Below, piece by piece: positions 14,129-23,554 of a stretch of DNA of 35,155 nucleotides. Every line of letters starts with the position of its first letter. The stretch's first letter is position 1. The DNA comes from Lachnospiraceae bacterium (lineage in GTDB: Bacteria; Bacillota; Clostridia; Lachnospirales; Lachnospiraceae), in NCBI GenBank assembly GCA_910576335.1, contig CAJTIU010000045.1, positions 1 through 35,155 of the forward strand. The letters run 5' to 3'. A program made the translations under genes and the position numbers. A model generated the notes under the pieces. The model did not search any database and had not been told where the DNA came from. It saw only the letters and a program-made list of their open reading frames with translations.

Positions 14129-14578
14129 TCATTCCATCTGCTGGCGGCTGTAATACTCACGCATACATTTCAGGCCACGGTGTACGGAACGGTTCACCAC
14201 GCTTTTGTCAACGCCTTCTTCCTTGGCAATCCGGGTGAAATCCAGCCCCCTGATATAGTAGCCCCGCACACGCCTTGCCTGCATGGGAGTGATAATGGAG
14301 AGCGCTTCGTCCAGCATGGCAAGCAGCTTTTCATGGGCGGCCTGTTCCTCTTTCATCAGGATAATTTCTTCCGCTGACGGGCTGTGTTCCAGTGCGTACT
14401 TCTCCGTCCAGTCAAAAGCGTCCAGAGAGTAAAATGCTTTGTGGTAGCGTGCCCGGCGGTCATAGTTGTACATCTCCCGGACAGACTGCACTATGACCTC
14501 GGCCACTTCGTCTGATACCTCCACAAACACGTCCCCGGTGTAGTAGGGATAACAGTACCTTAGATTGATTGTTTTCAT
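14129..14578 (-). CDS. Sigma-70-like element regulator, copy B
   Basis: This 149-residue protein starts at the ATG at 14578, with AGGAGG seven bases upstream. It parallels copy A throughout: MKTINLRYCYPYYTGDVFVEVSDEVAEV at the N-terminus, RYHKAFYSLDAFDWTE in the middle, and a region 4-like helix-turn-helix (ITPMQARRVRGYYIRGLDFTRIAKEEGVDKSVVNRSVHRGLKCM). The two genes are only ten bases apart, so they look like an old tandem duplication. Both may recognise the same or competing promoters in the element (inference). Confidence 0.82.
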   Translation of the reverse strand: MKTINLRYCYPYYTGDVFVEVSDEVAEVIVQSVREMYNYDRRARYHKAFYSLDAFDWTEKYALEHSPSAEEIILMKEEQAAHEKLLAMLDEALSIITPMQARRVRGYYIRGLDFTRIAKEEGVDKSVVNRSVHRGLKCMREYYSRQQME

Positions 14579-14701
14579 GGCTGACCTCCTAAAATGCGTA
14601 GAGGACAGGCAGCGGTTTCCTGCTTGTCCTCTACGATAATTTGATAAGGAAAAAGTTCCCTTCACTGGTTAGCCCGAAATCGGCCAATCGTAGGGTCTGT
14701 A

Positions 14702-15097
14702 TCAGAAAAATTTTTTGATTTTCTTCCGTACCGCCTCAATGCTGTCCTGTATGGCAGCTTTGGAGCAGCGGCAAAGCCCGGCAATCTCGGCATAACTCAA
14801 ACCCTCCAATGCGTAGAGCAGGAACCGGCGGCGCTGCGCCTCGGTGCAAAGCGCAAGGGCGGCCTTAATCTCCAACATGGTTTCTTTCCTGCATACCCAC
14901 TGTTCCGGCGTCTGGTAGTAGCAGGAGCGCCCTTCGGTGAGGACTATGTACTCGTCAAACTCCCGGCTGTCCCAGTGCCTCCGCTTCTCATGGGCAAGGT
15001 TTTCTTCCTTGTGGTCGGCTCTGTCCAGGTACTCATATACTTCGACTGTAACCTCCACGGACAGTGCTTGTCTGTCTATGTTGATGGTGACTTCCAT
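14702..15097 (-). CDS. Sigma region 4-type HTH regulator, copy C
   Basis: This 131-residue protein starts at the ATG at 15097, preceded by GGAGGAAAGG. The N-terminus (MEVTINIDRQALSVEVTVEVYEYLDRADHKEENLAHEKRRHWD in outline) resembles the conserved element sigma-like proteins with an RHWD motif. The C-terminus is a region 4-like HTH: ALCTEAQRRRFLLYALEGLSYAEIAGLCRCSKAAIQDSIEAVRKKI. It is the first of three such genes in one minus-strand operon. A hairpin terminator in the leader (15185-15225) suggests attenuated expression. The three differ enough to have separate targets. Confidence 0.8.
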   Translation of the reverse strand: MEVTINIDRQALSVEVTVEVYEYLDRADHKEENLAHEKRRHWDSREFDEYIVLTEGRSCYYQTPEQWVCRKETMLEIKAALALCTEAQRRRFLLYALEGLSYAEIAGLCRCSKAAIQDSIEAVRKKIKKFF

Positions 15098-15184
15098 CTT
15101 CCTTTCCTCCGTTCAGATTTTTTGCAAAGATTTCTGAACGGAGTGAGGCGGGGAACGGCAGTGGGGAGCGTGTGCGCCTCCCAA

Positions 15185-15225
15185 GAAAACAAAAGCGCCC
15201 GGATGGTTAAATTCCATTCGGACGC
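15185..15225 (-). terminator. Attenuator-like terminator ahead of the sigma-like operon
   Basis: On the minus strand GCGTCCGAATGG pairs with CCATCCGGGCGC (10 of 12 Watson-Crick, two G-T), followed by TTTTGTTTTC. It lies about 90 bases before the gene starting at 15097 and just after the 36-codon leader frame. Confidence 0.65.
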
Positions 15226-15243
15226 ATAAGATACGGTATTCAG

Positions 15244-15354
15244 TTAGAATATGACAAATTTCGCATTTGTGTGTAGACAGTTCCCTTTGTGGGAAATGGA
15301 TTTTTTTAATCGCTTACTTTTTAGCCGATTTTGTAACAACAGGTTATGTTTCAT
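15244..15354 (-). CDS. Possible 36-residue leader peptide
   Basis: An ATG at 15354 follows GAAAGGAG with good spacing and opens a 36-codon frame beginning MKHNLLLQNRLKSKRLKKS, very basic. It ends 19 bases before the attenuator-like hairpin. A small hairpin, ACAAAT-TTCGC-ATTTGT at 15254-15270, sits in its last codons. The arrangement resembles leader-peptide attenuation of resistance or transfer genes. I do not recognise the peptide and it could be chance; the ribosome site is the main support. Confidence 0.35.
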   Translation of the reverse strand: MKHNLLLQNRLKSKRLKKSISHKGNCLHTNAKFVIF

Positions 15355-15408
15355 GACGGCTCCTTTCACCAGCCGCCATATTGGGAGATACTAAGGCAAC
15401 AATCTTTT

Positions 15409-15452
15409 TGAAAACAAAGAAACAGCGGCTTTGCCTTTCTCAAAACCGCTGT
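15409..15452 (-). terminator. Intrinsic terminator after the DUF1062 gene
   Basis: Minus-strand ACAGCGGTTTTG pairs with CAAAGCCGCTGT (11 of 12 Watson-Crick, one G-T) around a seven-base loop and is followed by TTCTTTGTTTTC. It lies 80 bases after the stop at 15532. Confidence 0.8.
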
Positions 15453-15531
15453 CTTATGGACACATACAAATATGTCTGCTGTATAACGGCTTTTTTTCTT
15501 TCGCCATTATTCGGCAGATGATTTTTTTAAT

Positions 15532-16107
15532 TCAAATTCTACTCATTTGTAGTTCATTATCAAAAACAAGGGTAACACCTTCTTTCAATTTACATTTTTT
15601 TAAATCCTGATTTGGAAAACTCTTTATTTTCCCACTTGTAATCAGTTGTAGATATTCCTTTTCTGACAGAAGTAATTTGTTTCTCACAATAGAAGATACC
15701 TTAACAGAAAGAGAATACTTACTTTTGATTTCAAGTTGTACGGTTTCATTCAGAGAAAAGCAATCACCAATAACAGAATATTGGGGCAAACCAACTTCCA
15801 CACCATTCTCTTGTAAAAACTGGCTATCCATTGCATATTTCTCTACAAGTTTGTTATCATTTTTATAAAATCCGTCCAATAGCTGCGGCTTTATTGCTTG
15901 TGGAGAAATACGAGAATAAACAGTAGCGTTCCATGTGGTATTGCAATCACAGCATTTGTAAATTAACCAAATATCCAGGTATCTGCGCTGGGCATTTACC
16001 CGAAATTGCTGTGAACAAGCAAACAGATTTTTTCTCCCACATTTCTTGCAATATTTTAATACAGGCAACAAGGAAAGGCTTTGTACTTCCCATATAATTT
16101 TTTTCAC
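15532..16107 (-). CDS. DUF1062 family protein
   Basis: This 191-residue protein starts at a GTG at 16107, with AGGAGG nine bases upstream. Two cysteine pairs, CKKCGRKNLF and YKCCDC, form a zinc-ribbon-like N-terminal unit. The family pattern continues with the RPQAIKPQLLDGFYKND-like SPQAIKPQLLDGFYKND, then a C-terminal half with repeated charged beta strands. DUF1062 proteins are found in Firmicutes as chromosomal and accessory genes of unknown function. The gene is AT-rich and ends in its own terminator, so it is likely cargo rather than element core. A nucleic-acid-related role is only a guess from the zinc ribbon. Confidence 0.78.
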   Translation of the reverse strand: MKKIIWEVQSLSLLPVLKYCKKCGRKNLFACSQQFRVNAQRRYLDIWLIYKCCDCNTTWNATVYSRISPQAIKPQLLDGFYKNDNKLVEKYAMDSQFLQENGVEVGLPQYSVIGDCFSLNETVQLEIKSKYSLSVKVSSIVRNKLLLSEKEYLQLITSGKIKSFPNQDLKKCKLKEGVTLVFDNELQMSRI

Positions 16108-16307
16108 TCCGTAATTCCTCCTGATTCTTAAATCTAAAAACTAAAAGGCGGATTGTCACAACATTTTTTCATAAAAGCCATACCTCCTTATGTTTCTTGC
16201 AAATAAATTGTATCATCATACAATACAGAACCAAACCTAATACTCTTTTTATAAATAAACATAAGAAATGGGCTGATATATTTTGAAATAATACCAGCCC
16301 ATTTCTG

Positions 16308-16586
16308 TCAATTATATTCTTTTTTTAACTGCCCGATAATTCTCTGAATACTTTTCAAAGATAGAAAATATTTTTCGGCAAGGAACTCCATTCGTTTCCC
16401 TGCAAGGTAGTCATCATAAATATGTTGGTTTCTATCTTGTAATTCCTGACGTGTTGAGGTTGTTTCTCCCCAGCTTTTTTTATTATCAGAAATTCTGGGG
16501 ATATACAAAAACTCTCCATCAATGTATTCCTGAACTTTCAGAAGTAAATCATGCGGCAGAACGTGTGTTGCTTTTTTGTAACCCAT
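16308..16586 (-). CDS. CD3324-like small HTH protein
   Basis: This 92-residue protein begins MGYKKATHVLPHDLLLKVQEYIDGEFLYIPR, continues KKSWGETTSTRQELQDRN, and ends in a helix-turn-helix-like segment, DDYLAGKRMEFLAEKYFLSLKSIQRIIGQLK. This matches the CD3324 family, distantly like Mor-type activators. The ATG at 16586 has TTAGGAG eight bases upstream. It is AT-rich, like the neighbouring DUF1062 gene, with which it may have arrived. It probably binds DNA; targets are unknown. Intergenic DNA on either side (about 200-240 bases) shows no further gene. Confidence 0.8.
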   Translation of the reverse strand: MGYKKATHVLPHDLLLKVQEYIDGEFLYIPRISDNKKSWGETTSTRQELQDRNQHIYDDYLAGKRMEFLAEKYFLSLKSIQRIIGQLKKEYN

Positions 16587-16829
16587 TTTGCACTCCTAAT
16601 GTGATTTGTCTACCAGGAACTGCAAGGTCTATCCGCAACACCTATTCATTTTTTAACCGTTGCGATAGCCTTGCTTACGCAACAATAACGATAGGATTAA
16701 GCATAAATCCCCAATCCTCCTTTCCTTTTACTCCACACTAAAAAATTTTATTGCAGAGTGTGACAAGGTGAAACCTCAAATTCATTTATGAAAAGAAAAT
16801 GAGGAATATTTTATTATTATACCTTGCCT

Positions 16830-17183
16830 TTAGTTATAAATCAATTCTGCACAAATGATTTCTTCCGCCTGCGCCTTACAGTTATTTGCCAGCCCCACCC
16901 ATTTCATCTGGTCAGCTGCTTTCAGTTCCTCGGTCACATTGGCGGCCTTCATCAGCTGCGGCATAAGAATATCCATTCTCTCATTGGCGGCCTCGTCAAT
17001 CTCCAACAAATGGGGATAGAGTTTTTCTGTCAGGAGCAGGCTGGTATACAACCCCTTCCGGTGTTCTTTCAGATAGCGGAGCCTCATGCGCCCATACCTG
17101 CCGATTGGCGTGTCCGGCTGCTCTTTTAATACCAGATTCGGGAGATAGTAATCTCCAACTTTTGTATAATTCAGTCCATTCAT
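16830..17183 (-). CDS. tnpV: Transposon-encoded protein TnpV
   Basis: This 117-residue TnpV begins MNGLNYTKVGDYYLPNLVLKE and contains DTPIGRYGRMRLRYLKEHR and the C-terminal DQMKWVGLANNCKAQAEEIICAELIYN. The ATG at 17183 has AAGGAGG nine bases upstream. It directly follows the serine recombinase (39 bases downstream of its stop), the order also seen in Tn4451-type elements. The first 20 residues are shorter than in the IME-A copy, and the two proteins are clearly diverged. Biochemical role unknown. Confidence 0.9.
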   Translation of the reverse strand: MNGLNYTKVGDYYLPNLVLKEQPDTPIGRYGRMRLRYLKEHRKGLYTSLLLTEKLYPHLLEIDEAANERMDILMPQLMKAANVTEELKAADQMKWVGLANNCKAQAEEIICAELIYN

Positions 17184-17222
17184 GTGTATGCCTCCTTGTC
17201 CTTTCTGTGGTATGCCAGCCAC

Positions 17223-19179
<1,957 letters not shown>

Positions 19180-19194
<15 letters not shown>

Positions 19195-20151
19195 ATCACC
19201 GCTGGCCAGCTTGTATTTGGCATACTGGCGCACGGCGAAGTGCTGGGGGCTCCTCCTGGCGAGGCCGTCGAACATGTAATCCACGGCGTTCTTGAAGGAT
19301 TCGTCGTCCTCCCGCACCTCCATGCTGTTTATCATCTCCACCAGCGTGTTCATGTTCCGTTCTTCCTCCGGCCCCTCAAATACGATATAGGCCACCAGCG
19401 CGCAGTAAAGGAGGGTTTCCGCCTTCGTCCAGAAGGGGTCCCCCTCCTTGCCCTCCCCTTTGGTGTTGGCGATCAGGGCGTTCACGAATTTTAGAACGTC
19501 GCTCTCCGTCTTGATATAGGCAAGGGGGTTGTAGTGCATGGACTTTGAGAAGTCTATGCTGTTGAAAACCCGGACCTTATAGCCCTTCTTCCTTTGGAGG
19601 AAATAGCCGCACTGGGCGAGGGTCCCGCCCTTCGGGTCCACCACCACATACGAGGAATGGGCCTGTAAAAGCTGGGGCGTGAGCCAGAACCTTGTCTTGC
19701 CGGAGCCGGAAGAGCCGATCACGCAGGCGTTCAGGTTCCTGGCGTTGGCCGGAATCTTCGGCCGGGTGTTCATGGTCAGGAACTCGCTCCCGGTCAGTAT
19801 CACGTTGTTCTCAAATTTGGAATCGACGAAAGGGGCGATGTCTTTAGGCCCGCCCCAACGTGCGCTGCCGTATTCCATATCCCGCCGGAATTTCCGGGCT
19901 TTCTTGATTTTGGACTGCACCATGAAATAAAGCCCCACGGCCCCGGCAACGCCTGCCGTCAGGTCAAACAGCCCCAGGCCGGGGGCGTAATTCTGAAATA
20001 CCGGCCCTATGGCCTCCATCATGCCGAACAGCTTTTCCCCGGCATTCCCGCCCCGCGCCATGCGGTAGGCGGTCCCTAGCTTCGAGAAGAACCAGAAGGC
20101 CATGAGATAAGGGAAGTTGGGGAGCACATATTTTTTGATTTTCCGGTTCAA
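19180..20151 (-). pseudogene. virD4: VirD4/TraG coupling protein, N-terminal fragment
   Basis: The 323-codon frame encodes the N-terminal part of VirD4: two hydrophobic stretches (about 12-24 and 60-78), the FRRDMEYGSARWGG motif, and Walker A GSSGSGKT at 146-153. After KYKLASG the frame enters IME-B and ends with five foreign residues, DICSK. The coupling ATPase needs Walker B, which is in the other fragment at 4644-5510, so the fragment should be inactive. The start overlaps pcfB by four bases. The intact protein would link the relaxosome to the type IV secretion channel. Confidence 0.92.
19199..19201. other. Right attachment junction of IME-B (att core CGG)
   Basis: Second copy of the CCG (plus strand) found at 5512-5514. 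On the element side the sequence is ATATCACC, complementary to the GGTGA at the other end. Joining the flanks gives codons AGC GGC AAG in the virD4 frame. Confidence 0.75.
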
Positions 20152-20618
20152 CGTTCCTCCTTCCCGGGCTCCCTGGCCCGTTCCTTCTGCCGGGGCTTTG
20201 CCGCCAGCTCCTTCACGAGCCGCCGCAGCTGCCCGAGGATAGAGGGCTTCTCCTGCCCGCGCCCCATGACCTTTTCCGTATACCGTGAGAAGGCCGCCGT
20301 GATGGCATCCGCCTGGTCTGCCTTGAAGAAAAGCAGGTACTGGCCGGGGCCGGTCTTGTGGAAAGCGTAGTCCACATGGTACTCTCTGGCGATACGGTCA
20401 AAATCCTTCGGCGCTCCCACCAGCTTGATGGCGTTCTTCGCGCCGTAATGGTTCATCAGTTTTTTCACCGACTGCCTCCCGTGGGGCGTCCGTGCGGCCC
20501 GGCGCTGTTTCTCCATTTCCGCCAGCGTCTTTTTTAAGGCGGCGGCAAGCACCCGGCTTGTGAGCCTCGCCGCCTTGACGGAGACGGCCACCGTCTGTTG
20601 TTCTACATATTCCTGCAT
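20148..20618 (-). CDS. PcfB-like (DUF3801) conjugation protein
   Basis: This 156-residue protein matches the PcfB/DUF3801 family encoded just upstream of virD4 in Firmicute ICEs and plasmids. It has a helical N-terminus (VSVKAARLTSRVLAAALKKTLAEMEK), the motif HGRQSVKKLMNHYGA, and DFDRIAREYHVDYAFHK. The C-terminal tail is charged. The ATG at 20618 has AAAGGAGG seven bases upstream, and the stop overlaps virD4 by ATGA, so the two are translated together. In the pCF10 system PcfB is thought to help the coupling protein engage the substrate. With virD4 split, it lacks its partner here. Confidence 0.88.
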   Translation of the reverse strand: MQEYVEQQTVAVSVKAARLTSRVLAAALKKTLAEMEKQRRAARTPHGRQSVKKLMNHYGAKNAIKLVGAPKDFDRIAREYHVDYAFHKTGPGQYLLFFKADQADAITAAFSRYTEKVMGRGQEKPSILGQLRRLVKELAAKPRQKERAREPGKEER

Positions 20619-20687
20619 GGTTCCTCCTTTCTGCCGGATTCATTGGAGCCGGGGAGGGCCCCTTGGGGCTGCCCGGATAAATGAGCC

Positions 20688-20706
20688 TCGGGACAAGTTG
20701 GCCCGA
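20688..20706. repeat. ICE intergenic palindrome, copy 2 (after the TOPRIM gene)
   Basis: TCGGGACAA-G-TTGGCCCGA, one mismatched pair relative to copy 1, begins 31 bases after the stop of the DUF3991/TOPRIM gene. The flanks GAGCC and AGCCGTC are identical to copy 1. Confidence 0.9.
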
Positions 20707-20736
20707 AGCCGTCCTTTATGTCGATAGGGTATGGCG

Positions 20737-21696
20737 TTATCTCTCAAAACTCTTTTCCTTCCTCCTTGCTTTCATTTCCCCAATCACCCCCAGAAGGTGC
20801 TGGTTATAGTCCTTCCCGTACCGTTCCGGCGGGGCCGCCTTCCGGATTGTCTCTATCCGCCCGGACAGCTCCCGGTCGGAGCGCAGCGTTTCCATGAGTT
20901 TTTCCGCCCCGCTTTTCCCGGCCCCGTCATTGTCGAGGCAGAGTGCCACGTGCCGGATTCCCGGGCGGTCCTTTAAGAACTGGACCAGCGCCAGCGGCGA
21001 GGTGCCCCCGAGGGAGAGGTAGCAGGCATCCTCCCACGCCTTCCCGGCCAGCTTTGTCAGCGTGGCGCCGGAGAGGGCGTCAATGGCGCTCTCAAAGACG
21101 GCCACCTTCTGGCAGCCCGGGAGAGGGGAGGCAAGGCAGAAGTTGAAGCGCTTGTCGCTGCCCGGCACGTCCATCTTGAAGTCCCCGAAGGTCCCCCGCA
21201 GGCAGGCGAACCGGGCTTTCCCTTCCATGTCATTGCCTACAAATACGCAGTTGTGGTAGCGGAAGCTCTCATAGATGGAGCCGTCCCGCAGGCAGCGGCT
21301 GATGATTCCGCCGTCAATCCCCCGTCCTTGCAGGTAGCCCATGACCTTTGTGGCGTAGCGGTTCGGCTCCGGCAGCTCAAAAGGCTTTGGCGGGGGAAGG
21401 TCTGCCGGCTGGGAAAGAAAAGGGGAGGCGCCCCCGCCGCAGAGCGTCTCCACAGCGGAGATAAAATCCTGCCCCCGCACCTTTATGAGATAGTCCAGGG
21501 CGGTCCTCCCGCCCACGTTCCGGCTGCACCAGTGCCATTTGCCGTTGGAGATCACCAGGCTGTCATGGCTCCTGGTCCGGTATTCCCGGGGGCCGGATTT
21601 CTTCAGTTCGCCCGGCTCATAGGCTTGCAGGTAGGAAAGCAGGTCCCACCGCTTCGCCTCCGCGATCTGTTCCTCTGTCACCCCGGCATGGCGCAC
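20737..21696 (-). CDS. DUF3991 and TOPRIM domain protein (primase-like)
   Basis: This 319-residue protein has an N-terminal zinc/CHC2-like unit (HDSLVISNGKWHWCSRNVGGRTALDYLI), a DUF3991 segment (about 110-200, with ARFACLRGTFG), and a TOPRIM domain with VAVFESAIDALS and ALCLDNDGAG, the E and DxD-type metal residues. Such proteins are thought to prime the complementary strand of transferred DNA in the recipient. The frame opens with a GTG at 21696 that overlaps a strong AGGAGG, so the true start may lie a few codons downstream. It lies between ArdA and PcfB, as in Tn1549-like ICEs. Confidence 0.87.
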   Translation of the reverse strand: MRHAGVTEEQIAEAKRWDLLSYLQAYEPGELKKSGPREYRTRSHDSLVISNGKWHWCSRNVGGRTALDYLIKVRGQDFISAVETLCGGGASPFLSQPADLPPPKPFELPEPNRYATKVMGYLQGRGIDGGIISRCLRDGSIYESFRYHNCVFVGNDMEGKARFACLRGTFGDFKMDVPGSDKRFNFCLASPLPGCQKVAVFESAIDALSGATLTKLAGKAWEDACYLSLGGTSPLALVQFLKDRPGIRHVALCLDNDGAGKSGAEKLMETLRSDRELSGRIETIRKAAPPERYGKDYNQHLLGVIGEMKARRKEKSFER

Positions 21697-21725
21697 CTCC
21701 TTCCTTCTTGCACAGGGTCCGGGCC

Positions 21726-21744
21726 TCGGGCCAGCTTGTCCCGA
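21726..21744. repeat. ICE intergenic palindrome, copy 3 (after ardA)
   Basis: TCGGGCCAG-C-TTGTCCCGA, the least symmetric copy (seven of nine pairs), begins four bases after the ardA stop. Confidence 0.85.
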
Positions 21745-21747
21745 AGC

Positions 21748-22467
21748 CTACCGCCCCTCATGGGAAGGCCCTTCCCTGTCCTTGTGGGGAGCAGGCTGGG
21801 CCTCCTTGAACTGTCTGATGGTCTCCAGTATGGAGCGCGTTTCCTCCTTCTCGTTCCGGGCCGGGGCTTTGCAGACCCGGTATTCCTCCGGTATGTCCTC
21901 CCGCCCGGCGTAGTATTCCCGGAAAGGCTCCCCGTTCCGCAGCACATATCCGCCGGGGACAAAGTTCCCGTCAGAGTTTAAGTCAATGTCCCGCCCGTAG
22001 GCTTCGTAATCGAAATAGCTCCGGATATGTTCGGGGATATCGATTGCGTCGAGTTCCTCCACATAGCAGCGCCCAAGGGCCTCGTCATCCCCAATCCCCG
22101 GATAGAAGTCATAGCAGTCCAGGTTCTGTGCCAGGTTGATTAAATCCCCAGCCCCGTCCGTATGTTCCCCGAAGGCAACCGCGGCCTCGAATTTTTCTAT
22201 GTCTCCCTGCTCCTGTACTTTCAGCAGGATGTGTGCAAGGTAGTTGAGCTCGTCCAGGCCGGCGTACTCGTCCAGGCAGTCATACAGCCCCAGCACGTCG
22301 CTGTCATAGCTGGTGATGAAATACTCCCCGTACCGTTCCCCGTCTATGCCGATCCGGGAGAATAAGGCCTGCACTTCCTCCGTGGTGGTGGGGAATTTCA
22401 GGGTCTCCCCAACCTCCACGCCAAGCTCCGGGTAAAGGCCGGGGTTCGTCACATAGGCTTCAAACAT
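21748..22467 (-). CDS. ardA: Antirestriction protein ArdA
   Basis: This 239-residue protein is very acidic and fits ArdA, a DNA mimic that blocks type I restriction enzymes: MFEAYVTNPGLYPELGVEVGETLKFPTT, then YFITSYDSD, YDCLDEYAGLDELNYLA and the dense acidic EELDAIDIPEHIRSYFDYEAYGRDI. The ATG at 22467 is chosen because the family begins there; AGGAGG lies 12 bases upstream. A second in-frame ATG upstream is inside the methyltransferase. ArdA protects incoming ICE DNA just after transfer, complementing the methyltransferase. The last 40 residues are a family-variable extension. Confidence 0.92.
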   Translation of the reverse strand: MFEAYVTNPGLYPELGVEVGETLKFPTTTEEVQALFSRIGIDGERYGEYFITSYDSDVLGLYDCLDEYAGLDELNYLAHILLKVQEQGDIEKFEAAVAFGEHTDGAGDLINLAQNLDCYDFYPGIGDDEALGRCYVEELDAIDIPEHIRSYFDYEAYGRDIDLNSDGNFVPGGYVLRNGEPFREYYAGREDIPEEYRVCKAPARNEKEETRSILETIRQFKEAQPAPHKDREGPSHEGR

Positions 22468-22471
22468 TTCC

Positions 22472-23554
22472 TCATGTTTCCTCCTTTCCGGCCAGGGCTT
22501 CATAAATCCCGGCCATGATGTAGTCGGCGCAGGGGAGGGCGATGGAGTTCCCCAGCGCCTTGTACCGGGCGGAAGGCCGTATTTCCCCGCCGTCCGCCCC
22601 GTATGCCGTCCAGCCCTCCGGGAGCCCCATGAGGCGCTCGCTTTCCCGTTCCGTCAGGAAACGCACGCAGCCGCCCTCCGGGTCGTCCTCGAACCAGAAG
22701 GCGAAGGGCGTCAGGTCGCTGGCTAAGAGAGTGGGAAAAGGGTCAGCTGGCAGTCCGAAGCTGTTCTGGAAGGCCGCCTGCTCCTTCCTTTTGGACGCTC
22801 CCCGCATACGGAAGCACTGGAAGGGCCGGACGATGGGTACGCGCCCCCCTGCTTCAATAAAAGGTGTTCGATCTCCGCCGGGGGAGGGCAGCCCGCCCGG
22901 CTCGCAAGGTTCAGGAAGCGGGAGCAGTGGACGGGGCTTAAACAGTATGTCTCCGGCACGCCTCCCTCCAAAATCCGCCACGATGAAAATCCGCTGCCTT
23001 CTCGCCAGCCGCCTGGCTCCTGCCCAATACTGGGCGTCCATGAGCCGCCAGCACAGGTCAGGCGTTCCCCCTCGCACCATTCCGGCCCCTGCCCATCTTC
23101 CAGAAGGAGGCATTGGAACCTCGGCGCCCGTGAAGGAGGATAGGACGGCTCTAAAATCCATCCGGTCGTTTGTAGAAAACGCTCCCATGACGTTTTCCCA
23201 AACAGCGATAACTGGATATACATGTCTTGTCGCATCCCTCATTTCCTGTATGATACGCATGGCCTGGTAGAAGAGGCTGGACTTCGCCCCGTCAAGGCCC
23301 TTGCGGTTCCCGATCAGGGAAAGGTTCTGGCAGGGGGAGCCGAAGGTTATCACATGGACGGGAGGGACCTTCCCCCCGTCCAGCTTCGTGATGTCCCCCA
23401 GGTGCAGCATGTCCGGGAAGTGCCTCTTTGTGATGGAGACCGGGGCCTTCTCGATCTCGCTGGCCCACACCGGGCGTATGCCGCAGCGTGAGGCCGCAAG
23501 GGGGAATACCCCTATCCCGTCAAAGAGGCTCCCCAGCCTAATGTCCGCCGCCAT
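22472..23554 (-). CDS. dcm: DNA cytosine-5 methyltransferase
   Basis: This 360-residue C5-methyltransferase shows motif I (LGSLFDGIGVFPLAA), the catalytic PCQ with Cys75 (FGSPCQNLSLIG), ENV at 120-122, RQRIFIVADFGG (motif VIII), and RYKALGNSIALP (motif X). No matching restriction gene is nearby, so it is an orphan enzyme that may guard the ICE against host nucleases. The segment from the ENV motif onward also holds a long open frame in another reading phase. Its start overlaps the end of the DUF4406-like gene by 17 bases. DNA target specificity cannot be read from the sequence. Confidence 0.93.
   Translation of the reverse strand: MAADIRLGSLFDGIGVFPLAASRCGIRPVWASEIEKAPVSITKRHFPDMLHLGDITKLDGGKVPPVHVITFGSPCQNLSLIGNRKGLDGAKSSLFYQAMRIIQEMRDATRHVYPVIAVWENVMGAFSTNDRMDFRAVLSSFTGAEVPMPPSGRWAGAGMVRGGTPDLCWRLMDAQYWAGARRLARRQRIFIVADFGGRRAGDILFKPRPLLPLPEPCEPGGLPSPGGDRTPFIEAGGRVPIVRPFQCFRMRGASKRKEQAAFQNSFGLPADPFPTLLASDLTPFAFWFEDDPEGGCVRFLTERESERLMGLPEGWTAYGADGGEIRPSARYKALGNSIALPCADYIMAGIYEALAGKEET
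22723..23223 (-). CDS. Overlapping frame inside dcm, phage-type hypothetical protein
   Basis: A 166-codon frame lies fully inside dcm on the same strand in a different phase, starting MYIQLSLFGKTSWERF at the ATG at 23223, with GAGGG 11 bases upstream. I recall many phage and prophage proteins with the same start (MYIQLSLFGKT), a FQCLLLEDGQ-like middle, and an ending of the VPEKYxLSxKAC type; here it reads FQCLLLEDGQGPEWCEG and VPETYCLSPVHCSRFL. Those genes also sit at methyltransferase genes. Either both frames are used, or the methyltransferase motifs force a recurrent open second frame. Length and ribosome site favour a real gene, but expression is unproven. Confidence 0.5.
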   Translation of the reverse strand: MYIQLSLFGKTSWERFLQTTGWILEPSYPPSRAPRFQCLLLEDGQGPEWCEGERLTCAGGSWTPSIGQEPGGWREGSGFSSWRILEGGVPETYCLSPVHCSRFLNLASRAGCPPPAEIEHLLLKQGGAYPSSGPSSASVCGERPKGRSRRPSRTASDCQLTLFPLS

